60,521 bases of DNA from an uncultured Steroidobacter sp. (GTDB lineage: Bacteria > Pseudomonadota > Gammaproteobacteria > Steroidobacterales > Steroidobacteraceae). Below, piece by piece: positions 53,406-60,521 of the stretch. The translations under genes were made by a program, and so were the position numbers. The stretch's first letter is position 1, and each line of letters starts with the position of its first letter. The stretch is taken from the NCBI RefSeq assembly GCF_937958065.1, contig NZ_CALFXI010000013.1:1-60521 (forward strand), given 5' to 3'. The notes under the pieces are model-generated. The model saw only the letters and a list, made by a program, of their open reading frames with translations, was not told the DNA's origin and did no database searches.

Positions 53406-54419
53406 TCAATACATCGCATCGTGATCGGTCCCGCTGGCATGCGCCCCGGACTGTCCTGCCTCCATGAAGTCTTCACTGGACAGCGCGTGACTCGCCATTC
53501 CGATCGGCATCATGTGCGACAACGCGTCGAGCTTGAACAGGTCCGGCTGGCGCTTGCGGTACGAGGTGATCGTCTTGGACAAGGTCGACGACACCCGCCC
53601 CAGATAGCGTGAGATCTCGGCCAGAGTGGCGATGCCCCGCACCGTCGTGTGCCAGGCAATCACGGCGCGAGCGAGCGCGAGTCGCCGCAAGCGCGATTTC
53701 GACAGCACGTCTTCACGCGTCACGTCCAGCATGTTGCACACATCGTGGATGATCTGATCCGGGGTCATGCGCGTCGAACGCTTGGGCCGATGTCCGGCCG
53801 CTTCCGCCAGCTCCGGCCCGCCGAGAATGCCCGGCGTTTTGGGCATGCCCCGCTCCACCAGTTTCACCGTCTCTGCCGTCGGCGCCTCTGCCATCAACTG
53901 CCGATATGCCTCGGCTTGCTCATCGCGCTTACCCAGCAAGCGCCTGGTGGTGCCGCAGTGGAGCCACGGCAGCTCACGTGTGTTGGCGTACGCGTGATGA
54001 CTGGAGTAGGCGAAATCTTCCGGTCGATCCACCAGGCCCTTGAGCACCGGCACGTAGTGAATGTAGTGGACCAGGCTGGTGAGATACATCTTCGGATCGA
54101 CGATCACCGAGTCATAGCGAACCTGAAACAGATGACCGCGCTCGCCCAGCTTGCGTTGAATGCCGCGCGCATAGCGACTCTTCACCCATTGCATGAAATG
54201 TCCGAGAGAGATCTCGTCGATCTGCACGACCAGATATATGGCTTCGGTGGTCCAGCAGTACGCGTGCAGCCGCGCACCGGTACTGCGTAACGCTGCTTGC
54301 AGCACCGACTCGAACAGCTCGTAGTCCTCGGCGTGAGAAAATATCGGGCGCTGTTTGGTGCCGCGCTGGACGACATGATAAGTGCCGCCAGGAATGTGGA
54401 TGCGTCGGCGATATGACAT
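53406..54419 (-). CDS. Y1/REP-associated transposase relative with lost HUH motif and DnaA-like C-terminus
   Basis: A 337-residue protein. Residues 1-140 have the Y1_Tnp/RAYT layout: IPGGTYHVVQRGTK, HAYCW, SRYARGIQRKLGERGHLFQVRYDS (candidate Tyr83). The expected N-H-x-H (HUH) site after the CW pair reads E59-A60-I61-Y62, so both metal-binding histidines are gone. Residues 219-285 resemble DnaA domain IV (IIHDVCNMLDVTREDVLSKS, LGRVSSTLSK). It may therefore bind DNA without nicking it. The start is the ATG at 54419; it is convergent with the ECF sigma gene. Confidence 0.8.
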   Translation of the reverse strand: MSYRRRIHIPGGTYHVVQRGTKQRPIFSHAEDYELFESVLQAALRSTGARLHAYCWTTEAIYLVVQIDEISLGHFMQWVKSRYARGIQRKLGERGHLFQVRYDSVIVDPKMYLTSLVHYIHYVPVLKGLVDRPEDFAYSSHHAYANTRELPWLHCGTTRRLLGKRDEQAEAYRQLMAEAPTAETVKLVERGMPKTPGILGGPELAEAAGHRPKRSTRMTPDQIIHDVCNMLDVTREDVLSKSRLRRLALARAVIAWHTTVRGIATLAEISRYLGRVSSTLSKTITSYRKRQPDLFKLDALSHMMPIGMASHALSSEDFMEAGQSGAHASGTDHDAMY

Positions 54420-54936
54420 TGTTTACTCTCCATTCAGTAGCAAAAGACCTACCCTGGTAGCGCCGCTGTTGCAGTTCTCTTCCCCCGGGCACCGGCGACT
54501 GCTTGTTATGAGAAGAATCGGAGGCGGAGCTTCCATCGCCGCTCGCACTATTGATATGACACCCGCCAAGAACAGCCAGCGGCGGGCGCTGTGTCGAAGT
54601 CTCACAGCAAGGTTATTTGCTTTTTCTCCAACCGCCGCGTGAGCGCGCACTGCTGAGCGCTGACCAATGACGCGCGACTCGCACCGTCGCCGCTGAACTA
54701 TCGATCGATAGCGAAGCAAACAAGCGAACGTCTGCTTCGATGGATGTCGGTCAGCGACACGATACGTGAGAAACCACGCTCGCTGGTAACCAGCTCTGTG
54801 CCGCGAGGGTTGCACGATGCGCGACGTCTGACACGGAGTGTCACAGCAAATCGACAGCGGGAGCGCGACGAGCCTTCACGAGACTGTCATGCATTCGAAC
54901 TAATTTGCATGTCTGTCACCAGCTTTCAGGCCTGCC
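54420..54936. other. Intergenic region upstream of the transposase relative
   Basis: The 517-base gap between two divergent genes holds a perfect 14-bp palindrome at 54698-54711, an adjoining 7-bp inverted repeat at 54712-54739, and two CACAGCAA elements (54603-54610, 54842-54849). I see no gene in it. Confidence 0.55.
54698..54739. repeat. Palindrome plus hairpin near the transposase relative
   Basis: CTATCGATCGATAG is a perfect 14-bp palindrome (54698-54711). CGAAGCA (54712-54718) then pairs with TGCTTCG (54733-54739). Adjacent palindromes are what REP-type elements look like, but I see no repeated copies in this window. Confidence 0.55.
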
Positions 54937-55746
54937 TTGCTGCCCATCACTCTGGTCGTCATCGCCAGGAACGAAGCCCGCATGATCGGGCGTTGCCTGG
55001 ACAGCGTTCCGTTCGCGGCCGACAAGGTGGTCGTCGATTCCGGCAGTACCGACGGCACGCCTGAGATCGCCGCGGCTCATGGCGCGCGGGTCGTACACCA
55101 GGACTGGCTCGGCTTCGGCCCACAACGCAATTTCGCGACAGCCGTAGCGAAGCATGAATGGATTCTGGCGTTGGACGGCGACGAACAGCTCTCGCCGGCG
55201 CTCGCCGCCGAGCTCGAACGACGCCTGCCCTCGATCATGGCCTCTGCATGCGCCGGTGCATACTTCCGCCGCGCGACCCGGTTCATGGGGCGCGCCATGC
55301 GCTGGTATCGGCCCATGAGCCGGGAGCGCATCGCCCGGCTCTATCATCGGGAGCGAGCTCGCTGGACCGATGCGCGGGTGCACGAGTCATTGCGATTCGA
55401 TGGACCCGTCACATCGTTTCGAGAACGACTGCTTCACGACCACAACCCGACGCTGCTCCATCGCCACATCAAGATGCTTCGCTACACGGAGCTGCGCGCG
55501 CAGGATTGGCGCGATCGTGGCCGCGAGGCGCGGCTGTGGCTCTGTCCGTTCGTTTTCGTGACCACGTTCCTGAAGGATTACTTCTTGCGACTGGCGATTC
55601 TGGACGGCTGGCGAGGCTACATCGTGGCGCAGACCGCCGCGTCATATGCCGTTTACAAGCGGCTGCGCTATTACGAGCTCGACACCGATCCCGGCTCGTT
55701 CGCGCTCGCCGCCGATCTGCTGAGCAAGCATGGCCTCGATCCGTAA
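54937..55746 (+). CDS. Glycosyltransferase family 2 (WaaE/LPS core-like)
   Basis: A 269-residue GT-A transferase: LPITLVVIARNEARMIGRCL, VVDSGSTDGT, QRNFATAVAKHEWILALDGDEQL (acidic metal site) and a C-terminal FLKDYFLRLAILDGWRGY helix, as in the LPS inner-core WaaE/KdtX-like family. It starts with TTG; AGG is spaced eight bases before it. It precedes another GT2 by about 100 bases, and the two probably serve a surface glycan, perhaps the lipopolysaccharide core. Confidence 0.85.
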   Translation: MLPITLVVIARNEARMIGRCLDSVPFAADKVVVDSGSTDGTPEIAAAHGARVVHQDWLGFGPQRNFATAVAKHEWILALDGDEQLSPALAAELERRLPSIMASACAGAYFRRATRFMGRAMRWYRPMSRERIARLYHRERARWTDARVHESLRFDGPVTSFRERLLHDHNPTLLHRHIKMLRYTELRAQDWRDRGREARLWLCPFVFVTTFLKDYFLRLAILDGWRGYIVAQTAASYAVYKRLRYYELDTDPGSFALAADLLSKHGLDP

Positions 55747-55850
55747 GCCAACCGAACTGTCATCGAACCTCCATCGAGTCTTCTCACAACCGTCCCCTGG
55801 CCGTCACTTCGCTTCGGCACGCTCAGTGGCACGATGCGGAGGAGCTCGAC

Positions 55851-56753
55851 TTGCGAATTGCTGTCATTCTGAGTACCTACAACGCGCCGGACAGACTGGC
55901 CCCGACCCTTACCGGCTACGCGGCCCAACGCGGCGCCCGGTTCGAAATCATCGTCGCCGACGACGGCTCGACCGCTGCCACCAGAGAGGTCATCGAACGA
56001 GCAGCCCACGCCTATGGGCTCAACATCCGACGCGTGTGGCAGCCAGACATCGGCTTTCGTAAATGCCGCATCCTGAACCAGGCCGCGCTCGCGACCGCTG
56101 CGGATTATCTGATTTTCTCGGACGGCGATTGCGTACCTCGCGCCGACTTCGTCGCGACTCACGCATCCCTGGCACGCCCCGGCCACTTCCTCTCGGGCGG
56201 TTATTTCAAGCTGACCGAGGAAACCAGCAGGAGGCTCACGCCGGAAGTCATTTTCAATGGCCAGGCAACCAGCCCGGAATGGCTGCTGGCGAACGGTACA
56301 CCTGGTTCCGCCAAGCTCGGCAAACTACGAGCCCGTGGCTGGCACGCCAAGCTCATGAATGCCATCACGCCGACGCGCCCGACCTGGAACGGTCACAACG
56401 CCTCCTGCTGGCGCACCGATCTACTCAAGGTCAATGGCCACGACGAACGCATGGCCTACTGGGCGCAGGATCGCGAGTTTGGCGAACGCCTGACCAATGC
56501 GGGCATCAAGGGCGTGCAGATTCGCTACTCGGCGATCTGCGTGCACATCCATCACGACCGACCGTACAAAACCGAGCGCAGCCGCGAACGTAACAAGCAG
56601 ATTCGCGCCGAAACCAAAGCGAATCGCGCGGTGTGGACCGAGCACGGCATCCTCAATACGCCGCAGCCATCCACGAGCTTCCCCACCCGCGTTGCGGACG
56701 ATGTCGTGATTGAGACGTTTGGAGACTCGCAGTACCGCCTGAGCGCAGCTTGA
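55851..56753 (+). CDS. Glycosyltransferase family 2
   Basis: A 300-residue GT-A transferase: LRIAVILSTYNAPDRL, EIIVADDGSTAATR, DYLIFSDGDCVPR, then WNGHNASCWRTD and RSRERNKQIRAETKANRAVW basic tail. I choose the TTG at 55851, which has GGAGGAG just upstream and yields the normal opening of the family; the longer frame runs into the upstream gene. No membrane helix is seen. Sugar unknown. Confidence 0.85.
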   Translation: MRIAVILSTYNAPDRLAPTLTGYAAQRGARFEIIVADDGSTAATREVIERAAHAYGLNIRRVWQPDIGFRKCRILNQAALATAADYLIFSDGDCVPRADFVATHASLARPGHFLSGGYFKLTEETSRRLTPEVIFNGQATSPEWLLANGTPGSAKLGKLRARGWHAKLMNAITPTRPTWNGHNASCWRTDLLKVNGHDERMAYWAQDREFGERLTNAGIKGVQIRYSAICVHIHHDRPYKTERSRERNKQIRAETKANRAVWTEHGILNTPQPSTSFPTRVADDVVIETFGDSQYRLSAA

Positions 56754-56805
56754 TGCCCTAGCATTCGACCATCCGAGCGCTTCCTGGAGTCGCCTGTCGC
56801 GGCTA

Positions 56806-58824
56806 TCACGCGACCGCTTGCCCGCTGCCACCGCCGCCACCTCTGCGATGTAACTCCGCCGAGGCGAAGCCCCGCTCCACGGCGGCTCGACGGCGATACT
56901 CGCCATCGGTATCGGGCATCTTGATGACGAGGCTGAAGTCGCGTATTGCCTCCTCGAACCGTCCCAGCCGCGACAGCGCATGGGCGCGATGAAACAGCGC
57001 CGCGGCCAACGTACTGCCGCAGACTCCCGGCAGATCCTCGATGACGCGATGATAGTCGGACAGCTCCGCCTCGTGATTCTTGAGTTGCGCGAACGTCGCC
57101 GCTCGGTTGATCAGTGCCGCCGCCAAGATCTCATTGGCATGCCCAGCGACTTCGTTGCGCGGCGTTCGCTCGATGATCTGGCTGAAGTCTACGAGCGCCT
57201 GTTGCAATCGTTCTCTGATCGAGTAGACCTTGCCACGGTGCATGAGCGCGTTGGCAACGCGCTGCCACGCCACCCCTGGCAGCTCGATGATGGCACCCCA
57301 CTGCTCGATCGCCTCATCGAACTGTCGCAGTCCAAAATGCGCCTGGGCCTTGAGGTGCCATAGCGTGGCGAGCTTGTTCACATCGGTCACGTCGCCTCGC
57401 AACGCCTCGCTGCAATAAGAAACTGCCTCGCTGTGAGCGCCAAGCCCGATCGCCAGCTGTGCCGACTCGATGAGCCGATCCACTTCTTCCCCCACCGGCA
57501 GCTCGGAGACCGTGCTGGAGCATTCAGCACCCGATGGCCGAAAGGTCGAGGAGATCGACGTCAATACGCTGATCGCGCGAGCTCTCGCGGCCTCGAGAGG
57601 ATGCGGTGAGGAGGGTTGAGCGTACCCTGCCGGGCTGACTCGATCCGTGAGATCGATGATGCTGCCCAGGGCTTCCACCAACTTGCGCTCCTCGGCCTCC
57701 TTCAAGTCGGCCAGCTCGCTGAAATCGATGCTTTCAAGCAAGCCGCGCACGTGCGCTGCCGGGTCATCGAGCAGTCGCGGCAAGCCACGCACCAGGCCGT
57801 TGCTGATCAATTGCATGAAACGGGCGGCGCCGGAGGTCAGTACATAGCATGCAGATCGCTTGCGCAGAATCTCCGGCACTCGTGGACCAAACGCGCCAGG
57901 AGACAAGGGATCCGCGGCACGACCGCACCAGTACAGGCGATAGTCGAAGTCCTCGCAACGAGACAGCGCCTCGACGATCGCGTCATCCCAACCGCTGTAG
58001 CCCAGCACGATCACCCCGCGTCGCTTCAGCACCGGCGACAGTGTCTGGGCATTTTTATCCTTGATGGCCCGGATCTCTTCGTCGGTTGCCGCCTGGGCGC
58101 GGCGATGAACACTGCCGTGGAGATACACGAGATGAATCGCATCCGTGTGGTCATCAAAGATCTCGTCGCTAACGCCCAGGTCCGGCGTATCGCTCATGTA
58201 GTAGAGACGATTGACGGACTGCAGCGCGAGCTGCAGGAACGGATCGAAATTGGTCGTCAGGATCAATCTCGAGAATGCACTGGCGAACCTGAACTGGTCG
58301 CTCGATTTGAATCGACTCGACTGCGCGCCCAGCAAGGACGCCAACAGGAAATGCGCGGCGTTCATGCGCGGCCGGTCGAGTTGCATCAGGGCGCGCTGGA
58401 ATTTCCGTGCATCTGCCGGCGCACCGATGACGCTGTCGAAATCGGCGCTGAACACCGCTTTATAGGCGTCGGCGAATCTGTTGGCCTCGGGCAATCCCGC
58501 TTGGGTCAACTTCAAGCCAAGCTGCCGACCTTCGTTGGCCTGCACGAAATTGCGCCAGAACTGCGCGGCCACCTGCTCGAGCTCGGGATCTTCGACCTGC
58601 TCGAGCCGCTTGCGATACGCGGTCACATCCCCGTTGACCTGCGCCCAGAGAGGCAGATGACGCGTGATGAGCTGCTTGACGGTGGGCACCAGGCCGAAGC
58701 TGAAGCCGGCGCCCAGCACCAGCGCGAACGGGGCCTCTCCGGGCGTCGCGCGCTCGACGGTCTGAACAATCTGTTTGACAGCTTGTTCCTCGGTCAGCGT
58801 CCGCACCCCGTGGGCTCCTGCCAT
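56806..58824 (-). CDS. SIR2-like NADase-type protein with C-terminal TPR repeats
   Basis: A 672-residue protein. The SIR2-like fold is visible in FALVLGAGFS (38-42), LILTTNFDPFL with Asn192, YLHGS with His236 and VIVLGYSGWDDAIVEAL near residue 271. These are the NAD-binding and catalytic positions of the defence-type SIR2_2 group. From about residue 440 helical TPR-like units follow. The start is the ATG at 58824, with GGAA eight bases in front; a TTG further upstream is less likely. No membrane segment. It is a plausible NAD-depleting immune effector with a built-in sensor; targets unknown. Confidence 0.8.
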   Translation of the reverse strand: MAGAHGVRTLTEEQAVKQIVQTVERATPGEAPFALVLGAGFSFGLVPTVKQLITRHLPLWAQVNGDVTAYRKRLEQVEDPELEQVAAQFWRNFVQANEGRQLGLKLTQAGLPEANRFADAYKAVFSADFDSVIGAPADARKFQRALMQLDRPRMNAAHFLLASLLGAQSSRFKSSDQFRFASAFSRLILTTNFDPFLQLALQSVNRLYYMSDTPDLGVSDEIFDDHTDAIHLVYLHGSVHRRAQAATDEEIRAIKDKNAQTLSPVLKRRGVIVLGYSGWDDAIVEALSRCEDFDYRLYWCGRAADPLSPGAFGPRVPEILRKRSACYVLTSGAARFMQLISNGLVRGLPRLLDDPAAHVRGLLESIDFSELADLKEAEERKLVEALGSIIDLTDRVSPAGYAQPSSPHPLEAARARAISVLTSISSTFRPSGAECSSTVSELPVGEEVDRLIESAQLAIGLGAHSEAVSYCSEALRGDVTDVNKLATLWHLKAQAHFGLRQFDEAIEQWGAIIELPGVAWQRVANALMHRGKVYSIRERLQQALVDFSQIIERTPRNEVAGHANEILAAALINRAATFAQLKNHEAELSDYHRVIEDLPGVCGSTLAAALFHRAHALSRLGRFEEAIRDFSLVIKMPDTDGEYRRRAAVERGFASAELHRRGGGGGSGQAVA

Positions 58825-59191
58825 GATCGTTATTCCGGCGCGAATCGTCCGCAACGCGCCGACTGGAGTGACTCACCCTGCGTGGATGGAACGCCAATGA
58901 TCACGGGGCCCGAGTCAATCACTCAACACTCCTCGGTCATGACAAGATCAACAGCCCGACGTCCCTGCCCACCCAAGCGGCTCCTTCAGCTCTCCGGACC
59001 TCCCTGGACCAAACGACACCACGCTTGATTTGCTTCGGTCGTGACGACAGCGAGTCAACCCGTCGAGTCAGCCGGTCATACCGACACGGGATTCGAGGTG
59101 GGCGTCACGATGAGTTAGCACGCTGCTTTTCGCCGAAACCTGCAAACCGTCCTGAATAGACCGTCTCGCACTCAGCCGTGATCCCCAGCCC
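58825..59191. other. Intergenic region between the SIR2-TPR and AraC genes
   Basis: This 367-base divergent gap carries four copies of GAGTCA or its complement: 58869-58874 (TGACTC), 58912-58917, 59052-59057 and 59065-59070, the last two as a 13-base-spaced direct repeat. They could be binding sites for the divergent AraC regulator. No gene is seen. Confidence 0.5.
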
Positions 59192-60256
59192 GTGACCAAA
59201 ACGGTTTACTCAGATCTCGATGATTTCTCCGATGCCATTCAGGGGATGTCGGGACGCTTCATTCCCACCGCGCGCTGTGCCCTGCCCTGGTGGATTCAGT
59301 CGGTGGCTCTCGATCGGCTCTGGGTTCAGCAAGTCCAGATCGGCGGCCCTGCGACGTTCGCTGGAGATGGCAAACCGCACGCACTGACGCTAGGCATTCC
59401 ATTGACCGATCCTTCACGGACCCGCATCGATGGCCAGCCACTCGACCGCGACAGCATTCTGCTGTGTCGACCCGACCACCCATTTACATTGACGCACGGC
59501 GCGGCCTGCCGTTGGGCCCTCGTCACCCTTCCCCATGAGCTGATCAATGCGCCGATCGCGGGAGCGTCGACTTGCCGTCGCCTGCCGATCGCGCATATTT
59601 CCAAACTCAGGCGCCTGCTCCTACGCATGCTGGCGCAGACCGAGCGGCCCAGCCTCCAGACACCGAGTCGCGCCGTGGCCGTCACGGAGACCTTGAGCGT
59701 ACTGGTGAGCGCTGTGCACGAAAGTCAGGCGTCGACAACGAAGCGGCATTGGGGCCGTCCGCAGCTCTCCCGCGCCAGGGTGGTTGCACGAACCCTGGCG
59801 ATGCTCGAGGACAAAGCCGGCGGGGCCGTGACCATCGAGGACCTGTGCCAGGCCACCGAGGTGAGCGAACGAACGCTACGGGCCATATTTCACGAGCTCT
59901 TTGGCGTAGGTCCTATCCGCTTGCTCAAAGTGCGTCAGCTCAGAGAGATACGAGCTGCGCTGCTGCGCGCGGACCCTCGTTGCGACACGGTCACTCGTAT
60001 TGCGAGCAGGTTCGGCGTCTGGGACTTCTCCCAATTCGCGCGCAACTACAAGGCGCTGTTCGGCGAATCGCCCTCGATCACCTTGCGTTTGCAACGGACC
60101 GCATCCCGCAGCCAAGCGTCGGTGAGCTGGCTGCAGTGTGCCTCACGGATCTTCGTTGATGATTTTGTTTCGACGCCGCCGGGTACAGGGGCGCCTACAC
60201 GGGAAGCACTCATATCGAGTGCCAGCAGTGAGAGTTTTCTTGGAGTGGCGCAGTGA
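59192..60256 (+). CDS. AraC-family transcriptional regulator
   Basis: A 354-residue regulator. The C-terminal AraC/XylS helix-turn-helix pair runs from about residue 205 to 310: VTIEDLCQATEVSERTLRAIFHELFGVGPIRLLKVRQL and TVTRIASRFGVWDFSQFARNYKALFGESP. The N-terminal 180 residues look like a cupin-type ligand domain. A GTG start at 59192 is used. The repeats in the upstream gap may be its sites. It might control the divergent SIR2-TPR gene. Confidence 0.9.
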   Translation: MTKTVYSDLDDFSDAIQGMSGRFIPTARCALPWWIQSVALDRLWVQQVQIGGPATFAGDGKPHALTLGIPLTDPSRTRIDGQPLDRDSILLCRPDHPFTLTHGAACRWALVTLPHELINAPIAGASTCRRLPIAHISKLRRLLLRMLAQTERPSLQTPSRAVAVTETLSVLVSAVHESQASTTKRHWGRPQLSRARVVARTLAMLEDKAGGAVTIEDLCQATEVSERTLRAIFHELFGVGPIRLLKVRQLREIRAALLRADPRCDTVTRIASRFGVWDFSQFARNYKALFGESPSITLRLQRTASRSQASVSWLQCASRIFVDDFVSTPPGTGAPTREALISSASSESFLGVAQ

Positions 60257-60296
60257 TTTGACGACACTGCCTGGAACGAGTGGCCTGTTCGCGTTC

Positions 60297-60350
60297 GGAG
60301 GGATTTAACGTCCCTCCAGATTTCTCCCAGCTCCGAGCGGCTGGGAGAAA
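60297..60350. terminator. Tandem hairpins between the AraC gene and tRNA genes
   Basis: Two stem-loops lie between convergent genes: GGAGGGA/TCCCTCC (60297-60317) and TTTCTCCCAGC/GCTGGGAGAAA (60321-60350, 11 bp perfect). They could end transcripts arriving from both sides, including the tRNA transcript, although T-runs are short. Confidence 0.6.
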
Positions 60351-60367
60351 CCACCGACGCCTCGAGA

Positions 60368-60443
60368 TGGCGTCCCCACGGGGATTCGAACCCCGGTTAC
60401 TACCGTGAAAGGGTAATGTCCTAGGCCTCTAGACGATGGGGAC
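60368..60443 (-). tRNA. tRNA-Glu (UUC)
   Basis: A 76-base cloverleaf on the minus strand: acceptor GTCCCCA pairs with TGGGGAC, the T arm GGGTTCGAATCCC is intact, the anticodon loop CTTTCAC reads anticodon TTC, and CCA is encoded. Confidence 0.95.
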
Positions 60444-60463
60444 GTTGGTGAGACGTCGGGGCT

Positions 60464-60521
60464 TGGTGGAGCTAGCCGGGATCGAACCGGCGACCTCTTG
60501 CATGCCATGCAAGCGCTCTCC
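60464..60521 (-). tRNA. tRNA-Ala (GGC), 5' part cut by the window edge
   Basis: The 58 visible bases hold the T arm GGTTCGATCC, the 3' end TCCACCA and the anticodon region CTTGCATGGCATGCAAG with anticodon GGC, nearly the same as tRNA-Ala(GGC) of other gammaproteobacteria. It lies 20 bases upstream of tRNA-Glu on the same strand. Confidence 0.88.

Noticed and set aside
53406..54419. Active IS200/IS605 element
   Set aside because: No TnpB, no clear end hairpins flanking the gene, and the HUH histidines are missing.
56806..58824. Thoeris or SIR2-HerA two-gene defence system
   Set aside because: No TIR or HerA/AAA partner lies beside the SIR2 gene; neighbours are glycosyltransferases and an AraC regulator.

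Overview
The window reads as a chromosomal segment of a high-GC Gram-negative proteobacterium. A gammaproteobacterium of the Steroidobacter/Nevskiales kind is my inference. The basis is the complete exosortase A (XrtA/EpsH) exopolysaccharide system, the bacterioferritin pair and the tRNA types. No rRNA or taxonomic marker is present.

Layout. (1) 1-12.6 kb holds sugar and accessory genes on both strands: a UDP-xylose synthase, glycosyltransferases (GT4, GT25), two unusual alpha/beta hydrolases, a VOC protein, a flippase, two secreted lectin-like proteins with a shared C-terminal tail, and an SGNH hydrolase - FemAB - DegT aminotransferase trio. (2) 12.6-44.7 kb is one long minus-strand block of 24 genes, most only a few bases apart or overlapping by 1-4 bases. 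In transcription order it holds the XrtA sugar-phosphate transferase, prsK/prsR, exosortase A fused to EpsI, the PrsT TPR lipoprotein, export protein, chain-length determinant, tyrosine kinase, outer-membrane barrel, deacetylase, two CelD-like acyltransferases around a GT2, an amidotransferase - acyl carrier protein - acyl-CoA ligase - NAD-synthase-like module, more glycosyltransferases, an O-antigen-ligase-like protein, a second deacetylase and an ATP-grasp enzyme. (3) 44.9-46.5 kb has bfd-bfr behind a Fur-box-like site, then an Ig/Fn3 lipoprotein facing a sigma-54-like promoter. (4) 47.2-51.3 kb is a deoxysugar group: C-methyltransferase, unknown protein, two tandem Gmd paralogues. (5) 51.5-60.5 kb is accessory: two divergent ECF sigma factors, an orphan FecR N-terminal domain, a Y1-type transposase relative that lost its HUH histidines and carries a DnaA-domain-IV-like C-terminus, two glycosyltransferases, a SIR2-TPR protein, an AraC regulator, and tRNA-Glu and tRNA-Ala at the edge.

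How it fits together. The initiating transferase and glycosyltransferases would build a lipid-linked repeat unit from UDP-xylose and GDP-deoxysugars. The acyl/amide module, FemAB and CelD-like proteins and deacetylases would decorate it. The flippase, ligase-like protein, chain-length determinant, kinase, export protein and barrel would polymerise and secrete it. PrsK/PrsR with sigma-54 probably controls expression of surface proteins. No PEP-CTERM substrate of the exosortase was recognised in the window.

The most unusual items are the SIR2-TPR protein, the HUH-less transposase/DnaA fusion beside nested palindromes, the paired secreted proteins ending in the same tail, and the acyl carrier / NadE-like / amidotransferase module.
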